A stretch of 22,757 bases of DNA from DASTOB01 sp035720425 (GTDB lineage Bacteria; Chloroflexota; Limnocylindria; Limnocylindrales; CSP1-4). The notes under the pieces were generated by a model. That model made no database searches. It worked only from the letters and a program-made list of their open reading frames with translations, and had not been told where the DNA came from. This document shows positions 13,895 to 19,648 of the stretch, piece after piece (within the stretch, counting starts at the first letter, position 1; each line of letters begins with the position of its first letter). The stretch covers positions 1-22,757 of the forward strand of contig DASTOB010000078.1 of NCBI GenBank assembly GCA_035720425.1, given 5' to 3'. The translations under genes were made by a program, and so were the position numbers.

Positions 13895-14479
13895 TCAGCG
13901 GCCGAGGAGCCGCTGGAGCCACTCGCTGCGATCGACGTTGGCGACGTGGGTGAAGTACTCGTCCTGGATCTTGTAGGCGACGATCAGCGCCCCGATGAGC
14001 CAGCGATGCCGGCGAAGGATCGCGAAGCCGGCGTCCCGCCAGTCCGGGACCCGCCGAACCGCCCGCTCGTAGGCGAGGATCGAGGCGGTCACGAGGAACA
14101 GCGGCTCGAGGAAGTTCGGGAAGACCGCGAGCAGCAGCTCCTCGTTGGTCAGCAGGAACCCGACTTGGCCGACCGAGCGGAACACGAAGAGCGCGAGGAT
14201 CAGCCGCCGGATCGGCCAGCCACTCCGGTACGCGACGACGACGATCGCGACGTAGGTCGCCCAGTCGGCCACCTTGTCGACAGGCTGGTACGTCTCGTTC
14301 TGCAGGCCGAGCGGGATGAGGAGGTCGCCGTCAACCGAGTCGAGCACGAAGTTCGCCCAGCCCGCCGCGAACGGGTAACGCACGATCAGGGCCGGGAGCA
14401 GGAACTTCGCACCGATGATCAGGCCGGCCGCGACGATCTCGGTGGGGCCGGTTCCTGGCGCAAAGAGGCGCTGGATCAT
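13895..14479 (-). CDS. Hypothetical integral membrane protein downstream of tRNA-Arg
   Basis: Membrane protein of 194 residues that I do not recognise. Hydrophobic segments lie at about 14-36, 70-86, 91-110, 112-134 and 158-170, suggesting four or five spans. The loop after the first span contains LDSVDGDLLIPLGL, and the C-terminus is charged (YKIQDEYFTHVANVDRSEW). The DSVDGD motif is superficially like CDP-alcohol phosphotransferases but the full DG-x-AR-x-G-x-D-x-D motif is missing. Its ATG is 30 bases downstream of the tRNA-Arg gene on the same strand and no separate promoter is obvious, so co-transcription with the tRNA is likely. The minus-strand codon pattern is consistent with a real gene. 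Confidence 0.72.
   Translation of the reverse strand: MIQRLFAPGTGPTEIVAAGLIIGAKFLLPALIVRYPFAAGWANFVLDSVDGDLLIPLGLQNETYQPVDKVADWATYVAIVVVAYRSGWPIRRLILALFVFRSVGQVGFLLTNEELLLAVFPNFLEPLFLVTASILAYERAVRRVPDWRDAGFAILRRHRWLIGALIVAYKIQDEYFTHVANVDRSEWLQRLLGR
13896..13915 (+). terminator. Candidate hairpin terminator between convergent genes
   Basis: A perfect 7-bp stem, CAGCGGC with GCCGCTG, and a 6-nt loop lie 28 bases after the stop of the second LLM gene. It overlaps the last codons of the convergent membrane protein gene. No T tract follows, so intrinsic termination is uncertain. Confidence 0.3.
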
Positions 14480-14509
14480 GGGGGCCGCCTGCTCGGGACT
14501 CGTGACGGT

Positions 14510-14585
14510 TGGCGCGCCCGGAGGGATTCGAACCCCCGACCATCTGATCCGAAGTCAGATGCTCTGTCCACTGAGCTACGGGCGC
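14510..14585 (-). tRNA. tRNA-Arg (anticodon UCG)
   Basis: A complete 76-nt cloverleaf is readable on the minus strand. The acceptor stem pairs GCGCCCG with CGGGCGC. The D arm has GCTC/GAGC and the anticodon stem TCTGA/TCAGA holds the loop CTTCGGA, giving anticodon TCG (Arg codon CGA, wobble CGG). The T arm is GGGGG-TTCGAAT-CCCTC (last pair G-C/T tolerated). Discriminator G is followed by an encoded CCA (14510-14512). It is not an anticodon-arm attachment-site remnant, as no integrase or repeated tRNA end is present nearby. Confidence 0.97.
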
Positions 14586-14595
14586 GCGGACCGAT

Positions 14596-14601
14596 AGGGT
14601 A
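14596..14601 (-). promoter_or_regulatory. Putative -10 element (TACCCT) of tRNA-Arg
   Basis: Minus-strand GCGCTACCCT ends ten bases upstream of the mature tRNA 5' end. This is suitable for a start a few bases before the tRNA. It shares the GCGCTA context with other -10-like hexamers in the window. Confidence 0.5.
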
Positions 14602-14641
14602 GCGCACGTTCGGACCCGATCACGGTCGGGCGCCCCGCCGC

Positions 14642-14647
14642 TATCCT
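14642..14647 (+). promoter_or_regulatory. Putative -10 element (TATCCT) of the DHA2 transporter gene
   Basis: CGCTATCCT ends eight bases before the GTG start at 14656, and there is no Shine-Dalgarno sequence. This points to a leaderless or nearly leaderless mRNA. It is divergent from the tRNA-Arg promoter, with about 40 bp between the two -10s. Confidence 0.45.
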
Positions 14648-14655
14648 CCCGTGAC

Positions 14656-16113
14656 GTGACCGCCGCGTCCCCGACCGACCGCATGCCGTGGGCCTCGATG
14701 GGCGCCGTCCTGTTCGGGACGTTCATGGTCGCCCTCGACCAGACGATCGTGACGATCGCGCTTCCGCGGATCGGGGCGGAGCTGCGGGCGGCCGACGGCG
14801 TCGACTGGGTCATGTCGGCCTACCTGCTCGCCCTCGGCGTCGTCCAGCCGACGATGGGCTGGCTGGCCGACCAGTTCGGTCGAAAGCGGGTCTTCCTGGC
14901 CAGCCTCGCCCTGTTCGCCACGGGCTCGCTCCTGGCGGGCTTCGCCGGCGACCTCGTCGGCCTCGTGCTGGCCCGGATCCTCCAGGGCGTCGGCGGCGGG
15001 GCGATCTTCCCGGTCGGCACGGCGATGATCTACGAACAGGTGCCGCCCGGGCGACGCGGGCTCGCGATGGGGATCTGGAGCCTCGGCATCGCCGTCGCGC
15101 CGGCGCTGGGCCCCACCCTCGGCGGGATCATCGTGACGACCCTGGGCTGGCGCTGGCTGTTCTTCGTCAACGTGCCGATCGGGATCCTCGGCGTGCTCAT
15201 CGGGGCGCGCGTCCTCCGCTTCGCGGGGTTTCGGGAGCGGCGGCGGTTCGACCTGCCCGGCTTCGGACTCGTGACGGCGGGCCTCGCCGCCGTCCTCTAC
15301 GCCGTGTCGGATGCGAACCGGGTCGGCCTTGCGTCGGTCCAGACGATCGGGCTCGGCGGCTTCGGCCTCGTCCTGCTCGTCATCTTCGTCATGCACGAGC
15401 TTCGCGAGCCGGAGCCGCTCATCGACCTGCGCATGTTCGCCGTCCCGGCCTATGCCGTGGCGATGGCGCTCGTCGGCGGGATGATCGCGATCACCTTCGC
15501 CCGACTCGTGTTCCTGCCGCTCTCGCTCGTCGGCGTGCGCGGGCTGTCGGAGATCGAGGTGGGGCTCATCCTCACGCCCGCCGCGCTGACCGGTGCCGTC
15601 GCCGCGCCGCTGGCGGGCCTGCTGACCGATCGGATCGGCGCCCGCCTGCCGGTCGTCGTCGGCCTCGTCGCGATGGGGGTCGCGGCGCTCGGTTTCGCGA
15701 ACCTGGCGCTCGACACGCCGGTCCTCGCGATCGCCATCCTCGTCGCCGTCCAGGGCTTCGGCAACGGTCTCGCCCTCACGCCGACCCAGGTGGCCGGGAT
15801 GAACGCCCTGCCCCAGCGCCTGCTCGCCCGCGGCACGGCGATCCGATCCACCACTCGCCAGGTCGCGGGCTCGTTCAGCATCGCGCTCCTCACCGCGTTC
15901 CTCGCGACGCGGATCGGCTCGCTCGCACCGCCGACGTCCCCGGCCGAGGCGGTCACCCAGCAGGCCGGCTACAACAGCGTGTTCGCGGTCGTCACCGTGC
16001 TCGCCGTCATCTGCCTCGCGCTCGCGTTGCGCTATCTCCCGCGCGGGCACGAGATGCGGGCGAACGCGTCGGCCCGGGCGGCCGAACACGAGGAGCTCGT
16101 CGGGGGCGCCTGA
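14656..16113 (+). CDS. DHA2-type MFS multidrug exporter (EmrB/QacA-like)
   Basis: Fourteen-helix drug:proton antiporter, 485 residues, typical for DHA2. Motif D1 appears as LDQTIVTIALP (27-37) with Asp28 in helix 1. Motif A is GWLADQFGRKRVF (68-80) between helices 2 and 3. Motif C is APALGPTLGGIIV (148-160) in helix 5. These define an export-type member of the family. The start is GTG 14656, no Shine-Dalgarno, close behind a -10-like hexamer; an internal ATG at 14683 would remove only the first nine residues, before helix 1. A hairpin directly follows its stop. The nitroreductase gene is 92 bases downstream, apparently with its own promoter. Substrate cannot be inferred. Confidence 0.92.
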   Translation: MTAASPTDRMPWASMGAVLFGTFMVALDQTIVTIALPRIGAELRAADGVDWVMSAYLLALGVVQPTMGWLADQFGRKRVFLASLALFATGSLLAGFAGDLVGLVLARILQGVGGGAIFPVGTAMIYEQVPPGRRGLAMGIWSLGIAVAPALGPTLGGIIVTTLGWRWLFFVNVPIGILGVLIGARVLRFAGFRERRRFDLPGFGLVTAGLAAVLYAVSDANRVGLASVQTIGLGGFGLVLLVIFVMHELREPEPLIDLRMFAVPAYAVAMALVGGMIAITFARLVFLPLSLVGVRGLSEIEVGLILTPAALTGAVAAPLAGLLTDRIGARLPVVVGLVAMGVAALGFANLALDTPVLAIAILVAVQGFGNGLALTPTQVAGMNALPQRLLARGTAIRSTTRQVAGSFSIALLTAFLATRIGSLAPPTSPAEAVTQQAGYNSVFAVVTVLAVICLALALRYLPRGHEMRANASARAAEHEELVGGA

Positions 16114-16154
16114 CGGGTCGGCGGCCGTGGACCGCGGGCCGCGGGCCGACCCGT
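16113..16154 (+). terminator. Candidate terminator hairpin after the DHA2 transporter gene
   Basis: A perfect 10-bp stem is formed by ACGGGTCGGC (16113-16122) and GCCGACCCGT (16145-16154). The GC-rich loop of 22 nt can itself fold. It begins at the last base of the transporter stop codon. No T tract follows, as in many GC-rich genomes where terminators are hard to recognise. Confidence 0.4.
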
Positions 16155-16193
16155 GGGCGGACCCAAGGCCCGACCCGGGGGCCGACCGTGCGC

Positions 16194-16199
16194 TATGTT
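16194..16199 (+). promoter_or_regulatory. Putative -10 element (TATGTT) of the nitroreductase gene
   Basis: GCGCTATGTT ends six bases before ATG 16206, and no Shine-Dalgarno intervenes. The spacing equals that of the UPF0182 and multicopper oxidase genes, again suggesting a leaderless transcript. Confidence 0.45.
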
Positions 16200-16205
16200 C
16201 GGCCG

Positions 16206-16757
16206 ATGACGACCGACAACGACGCCCTCCGCGCCCTCCGCCGCACCCGCCAGGTCCGCGACCTCTCCGGCGAGTCGATCACCGACGAGCAGCTCGAGGC
16301 GATCCTCGAGGTCGCCCGCTGGACCGGCAGCTCCACGAATCGTCAGACGTGGCGGTTCGTCGTCGTGCGCGACCCGGACCGGCTGCGGGCGATCGGCCTC
16401 GAGGCGTCCGGCGAGCGGAGGGGCGGCATCGGCCACGTCGCCGGCGCCGGGGCGGCCATCGCGATCGTCATGACCACCGACAAGCCGGCCTGGGAGACGT
16501 ACGACGAGGCGCGCGTCGCGGAGCGGATCCTCGTCGCCGCGACGGCGCTCGGATTGGCGGCCGCGATCGGTTGGGTGCGCGATTACCAGCAGGAGGAGGT
16601 TCGCGCGATCCTCGGCTTGCCCGAGGACCGGGTCCTGCGCACGATCGTCTCGGTCGGCCACCCGACCGAGGCCGGAGCGCGCCCGAAGTCGGGCCCCGGC
16701 GAGGCTCGCCGCCCGCTCGCCGAGCTCGTCTACCACGAGCGCTGGGGTGACGCCTGA
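16206..16757 (+). CDS. Nitroreductase-family FMN oxidoreductase
   Basis: Predicted NAD(P)H-dependent flavoenzyme of 183 residues, normal for the single-domain nitroreductase family. ALRALRRTRQVRDLSGESIT near the N-terminus supplies the FMN-phosphate-binding arginines. SSTNRQTWRFVVVRD (about 39-53) is the usual Ser-x-x-Asn-x-Gln-x-Trp motif that contacts flavin. ALGLAAAIGWVRDY (about 117-130) matches the family's GLG region, and VSVGHP near residue 155 is the conserved strand before the C-terminal extension. A long open frame that reads through this region from 14688 in the same frame is non-coding upstream. Physiological substrate unknown; relatives reduce nitroaromatics, quinones, or dehalogenate aromatic rings. 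Confidence 0.9.
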   Translation: MTTDNDALRALRRTRQVRDLSGESITDEQLEAILEVARWTGSSTNRQTWRFVVVRDPDRLRAIGLEASGERRGGIGHVAGAGAAIAIVMTTDKPAWETYDEARVAERILVAATALGLAAAIGWVRDYQQEEVRAILGLPEDRVLRTIVSVGHPTEAGARPKSGPGEARRPLAELVYHERWGDA

Positions 16758-16814
16758 CGCTGTCCGGCGGGCTCATATCGGGTTACCGAGCTCCCGTCGG
16801 GCACGCGGGGCCGA

Positions 16815-16848
16815 GATGAGCCGCCTCATCGGCCCTTCGATCGGGCCG
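16815..16848 (+). terminator. Tandem hairpins after the nitroreductase gene
   Basis: Two abutting hairpins are visible. The first is GATGAG (16815-16820), loop CCGC, CTCATC (16825-16830). The second is CGGCCC (16830-16835), 7-nt loop, GGGCCG (16843-16848). They lie 58-91 bases past the nitroreductase stop and upstream of the pyrG promoter region, so a terminator is plausible, but there is no T tract. Confidence 0.35.
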
Positions 16849-16979
16849 TATTCACGCGTTGCGTAGACTGAGCGTGAGCCGCCGCGACAAGGCTCCGGCA
16901 ATCTCGGTCCGGAGGGCCCACGGGCGCCCGTATCGGGCCCGAGCGACGCGGCCGCGGGACCCTCGATTCGCGCCCGACC

Positions 16980-17007
16980 GGGTTTTTCGATAGCATTCGA
17001 AAAACCC
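16980..17007 (+). promoter_or_regulatory. 11-bp perfect inverted repeat with TAGCAT loop before CTP synthase
   Basis: The arms GGGTTTTTCGA (16980-16990) and TCGAAAAACCC (16997-17007) are exact reverse complements around the hexamer TAGCAT. TAGCAT (16991-16996) is itself a good -10 candidate, identical to the one before the multicopper oxidase. The dyad ends two bases before the GGAGG Shine-Dalgarno (17010-17014) of CTP synthase. As DNA it could be an operator covering the promoter. As RNA, if transcribed from further upstream (another hexamer, TAGACT, lies at 16864-16869), it would form a hairpin next to the ribosome binding site. There is no T tract following, so a simple terminator is less likely. 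Confidence 0.6.
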
Positions 17008-17023
17008 CCGGAGGACCCGACCC

Positions 17024-18715
17024 ATGGCGAAGTATGTCTTTGTGACCGGAGGCGTGACCTCCTCTCTCGGCAAAGGCATCACCGCCGCCAGCATCGGCCG
17101 CCTGCTCAAGGCCCGCGGGCTCCACGTCTCGATCCTCAAGCTGGACCCGTACATCAACGTCGATCCCGGGACGATGAGCCCCTACCAGCACGGCGAGGTG
17201 TTCGTCACCGACGACGGGGCCGAGACGGATCTCGACCTCGGCCACTACGAGCGGTTCATCGACGAGAACCTCACGCAGCTCTCCAACGTCACGACCGGGC
17301 GGATCTACCAGGCGGTCATCGCCAAGGAGCGGCGCGGCGACTACCTCGGCGGGACGGTCCAGGTCATCCCGCACATCACGAACGAGATCAAGGAACGGAT
17401 CTCGCGCGTCGCCCGCCAGGGCGATCCCGACGTCGTCATCGTCGAGGTGGGAGGCACGGTCGGCGACATCGAGAGCCTGCCGTTCCTCGAGGCGATCCGC
17501 CAGATGCGCAAGGACGTCGGCCGGGCGAACGTCCTGTATGTCCATGTGACGCTCCTGCCGGAGCTCGCGGCGACCGGCGAGCTCAAGACGAAGCCGACCC
17601 AGCACTCGGTCAAGGAGCTCCGCGGGATCGGCATCCAGCCGGACGTCATCGTCCTGCGCAGCGACCACCCCGTGCCCGACGAGATCCGCGAGAAGATCGC
17701 CCTGTTCACCGACGTGGCAACCGAGGCGGTCATCCCCGCCGAGACGGCCGACACGATCTACGAGGTCCCACTCCTGTTCGAGGAGGCTGGCCTGGGCCGG
17801 CTCGTCGTCCGCGAGCTCGGGCTCGGCGACCCGGAGGCGGAGCCGGACCTCGCGTCGTGGCGCCAGCTCGTCGATCGGATCAAGGCGCCCAAGCCGGAGC
17901 TCGAGATCGCCCTCGTCGGCAAGTACATCGAGCTGCCGGACGCATACCTGTCGGTCACCGAGGCGCTCCGCCACGCGGCCTGGGCGCACGGGGTCGACGC
18001 CCGCGTCCGCTGGGTCGACTCCGAGGCACTCACCCGCGAGAACCTCCACGAGCGGCTCGACGGCGCGGCCGGGATCCTCGTCCCGGGCGGGTTCGGCCAC
18101 CGCGGGATCGAGGGCAAGGTGCTCGCCGCCCACTACGCCCGCGAGCACAAAGTGCCGTACCTCGGCCTGTGCCTGGGCCTCCAGTGCGCGGTCATCGAGT
18201 TCGCCCGCGAGGTGACCGGCTCGACCGACGCGAACTCGACCGAGTTCGACATGTTCACCGAGCACCCGGTCATCGACTTCATGCCGGACCAGCGCGAGCT
18301 CGAGGACAAGGGCGGCACGATGCGCCTCGGCCTCTACCCGGCCCGCCTCGCCCCGGGCTCGAAGGCCGCCGCGGTGTACGGCCAGGAGGTCATCTACGAG
18401 CGGCACCGCCATCGGTTCGAGGTGAACAACCGCTACCGCCAGACGCTCGAGGCGGCGGGCATGCTGCTCTCCGGCCAGTCCCCGGACGGCCGGCTCGTCG
18501 AGATCGTCGAGCTGCGCGACCACCCGTGGTTCGTGGCCAGCCAGTTCCACCCGGAGTTCAAGTCGCGCCCGGAGCGGCCACACCCGCTGTTCGACGGGTT
18601 CGTGGCCGCATCGCTCGCCGTGCGCGACGGTCGCGAGCCGGTTCTCGCCGCGCGCGGCGCGGACGACCATCGGGCGGCCGAGCCGTTCGACAGCCGGACG
18701 TCCGAGCTGGCCTGA
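17024..18715 (+). CDS. pyrG: CTP synthase
   Basis: Makes CTP from UTP, ATP and glutamine, the last step of pyrimidine nucleotide synthesis in the cytoplasm. The protein has 563 residues, slightly longer than the usual 530-550 because of a C-terminal tail. The N-terminal synthetase domain starts YVFVTGGVTSSLGKGITAAS, the family P-loop region (Lys17), followed by LDPYINVDPGTMSPYQHGEV, with ETDLDLGHYERF further on. The C-terminal class I glutamine amidotransferase domain has the oxyanion strand PGGFGHRG, nucleophile Cys383 in GLCLGLQCAVIE, and the His509/Glu511 pair in FHPEFKSRP. GGAGG sits nine bases before the ATG. The intergenic region upstream carries a strong inverted repeat that may control it. 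The transaldolase gene follows after 86 bases, with a likely promoter of its own. Confidence 0.98.
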   Translation: MAKYVFVTGGVTSSLGKGITAASIGRLLKARGLHVSILKLDPYINVDPGTMSPYQHGEVFVTDDGAETDLDLGHYERFIDENLTQLSNVTTGRIYQAVIAKERRGDYLGGTVQVIPHITNEIKERISRVARQGDPDVVIVEVGGTVGDIESLPFLEAIRQMRKDVGRANVLYVHVTLLPELAATGELKTKPTQHSVKELRGIGIQPDVIVLRSDHPVPDEIREKIALFTDVATEAVIPAETADTIYEVPLLFEEAGLGRLVVRELGLGDPEAEPDLASWRQLVDRIKAPKPELEIALVGKYIELPDAYLSVTEALRHAAWAHGVDARVRWVDSEALTRENLHERLDGAAGILVPGGFGHRGIEGKVLAAHYAREHKVPYLGLCLGLQCAVIEFAREVTGSTDANSTEFDMFTEHPVIDFMPDQRELEDKGGTMRLGLYPARLAPGSKAAAVYGQEVIYERHRHRFEVNNRYRQTLEAAGMLLSGQSPDGRLVEIVELRDHPWFVASQFHPEFKSRPERPHPLFDGFVAASLAVRDGREPVLAARGADDHRAAEPFDSRTSELA

Positions 18716-18761
18716 CGACCGGCCCGGCGACTCGCCCCGCGACCGGCCGGTGAGTCCGGCG

Positions 18762-18767
18762 TAGAAT
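18762..18767 (+). promoter_or_regulatory. Putative -10 element (TAGAAT) of the transaldolase gene
   Basis: GGCGTAGAAT lies 35 bases upstream of ATG 18802. The implied leader of about 28 nt contains GGAG at 18790-18793, eight bases before the ATG. A 10-bp palindrome, ACCGGCCGGT (18742-18751), lies where a -35 would be and could be an operator. Confidence 0.45.
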
Positions 18768-18801
18768 CGGGCCTGCCCCCCTCCGCCACGGAGCCTGCCC
18801 G

Positions 18802-19473
18802 ATGAAGATCTTCCTCGACACCGCCGACATCGACGAGATCCGCACGGCCGCCCGCTGGGGCGTCCTCGACGGCGTGACCACCAATCCCACCCTCTACGCC
18901 AAGGTCGGCGGGGCGAGCTACGACTCGATCCTCCAGGAGATCTGCCGGATCACGCCCGGGCCCGTCTCGGCCGAGGTCGTCGCCGAGGACGTCGAGGGCA
19001 TGCTCACTGAGGGCCGCCACTTCGCCAAGCTCGCCCCGAACATCGTGGTCAAGGTCCCGATGAGCGAGGAGGGCCTCGAGGCGATCAGCCGCTTCGCCGA
19101 GGAAGGCATCAAGACGAACTGCACGCTCATCTTCACGGCCAACCAGGGCCTCCTCGCGGCCAAGGCCGGGGCGTCGCTCCTGTCGCCGTTCGTCGGCCGG
19201 CTCGACGACATCAACCAGGACGGCATGATCGTCATCCGCGAGCTGGCGGAGATCGTCGCGATCCACGAGCTCGACACGGAGGTCCTGGCGGCGTCGATCC
19301 GCAACCCGCTCCACATGACCCAGGCGGCCCTCGCCGGCGCCCACGTCGCGACGCTCCCGTTCAAGGTCCTCCAGCAGATGGTCCACCACCCGCTCACGGA
19401 CAAGGGGATCGTCCAGTTCCGGGCCGACTGGGACAAGGCGCGCACGGCGCTCGCCGGCCAGAAGGGCGACTGA
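18802..19473 (+). CDS. tal: Transaldolase, TalC/FSA subfamily
   Basis: Class I aldolase of the short (about 220-residue) transaldolase/fructose-6-phosphate aldolase family; 223 residues here. It transfers a dihydroxyacetone unit between sugar phosphates in the non-oxidative pentose phosphate pathway. MKIFLDTADIDEIR opens the barrel, DGVTTNPTL (23-31) is the family motif, and Lys84 in IVVKVPM is the Schiff-base lysine. Two positions that separate the subfamilies, as I recall them, are Glu58 (aldolases have Gln) and Phe130 in SPFVGRLDD (aldolases have Tyr). Both match transaldolase rather than fructose-6-phosphate aldolase. GGAG precedes the ATG by eight bases. No other pentose phosphate gene is nearby. 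Confidence 0.94.
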   Translation: MKIFLDTADIDEIRTAARWGVLDGVTTNPTLYAKVGGASYDSILQEICRITPGPVSAEVVAEDVEGMLTEGRHFAKLAPNIVVKVPMSEEGLEAISRFAEEGIKTNCTLIFTANQGLLAAKAGASLLSPFVGRLDDINQDGMIVIRELAEIVAIHELDTEVLAASIRNPLHMTQAALAGAHVATLPFKVLQQMVHHPLTDKGIVQFRADWDKARTALAGQKGD

Positions 19474-19485
19474 CCGACTCGAACG

Positions 19486-19501
19486 CGCCGCCGCGGCGGC
19501 G
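19486..19501 (+). terminator. 16-bp perfect GC palindrome after the transaldolase gene
   Basis: A perfect palindrome (CGCCGCCG followed by CGGCGGCG) lies 12 bases after the transaldolase stop. It can form a 6-bp stem with a 4-nt loop in RNA. It may terminate the transcript or be a by-product of GC-rich low complexity; there is no T tract. Confidence 0.3.
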
Positions 19502-19577
19502 GCGACCGGCGAGGCGGGGCCGAACGAGCGGGGGCGGCCGATGTCGGCCGTGGGCCGATTCACCGAGGTGGCCGCGC

Positions 19578-19583
19578 TACAAT
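19578..19583 (+). promoter_or_regulatory. Putative -10 element (TACAAT) of the PEP-domain/GntR/FAD-subunit operon
   Basis: CGCTACAAT is the closest match to a consensus -10 in the window. It ends five bases before an in-frame ATG at 19589 and 65 bases before the GTG at 19649 that has a Shine-Dalgarno. Start at about 19590 would leave a 60-nt leader for the GTG start. Confidence 0.5.
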
Positions 19584-19648
19584 AATCGATGATCGATGAG
19601 GCGCCGAGCCGCTCATCGGGATTCCGCGATACCTCGGAGGGCGAGCCC

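Noticed and set aside
13895..14479. CDP-alcohol phosphatidyltransferase, because of a DSVDGD loop
   Set aside because: The complete DG-x2-AR-x8-G-x3-D-x3-D signature is absent.
14510..14585. tRNA-Arg as an integration site of a genomic island
   Set aside because: No integrase, direct repeat of the tRNA 3' end or compositional shift is seen on either side.
14641..16089. A minus-strand open frame opposite the DHA2 transporter
   Set aside because: Composition is Asp/Glu/Arg/His-rich with no domain, and all three MFS signature motifs lie on the plus strand.
16826..18670. A minus-strand open frame opposite CTP synthase
   Set aside because: The plus strand encodes an unmistakable PyrG; the opposite frame is a GC shadow.
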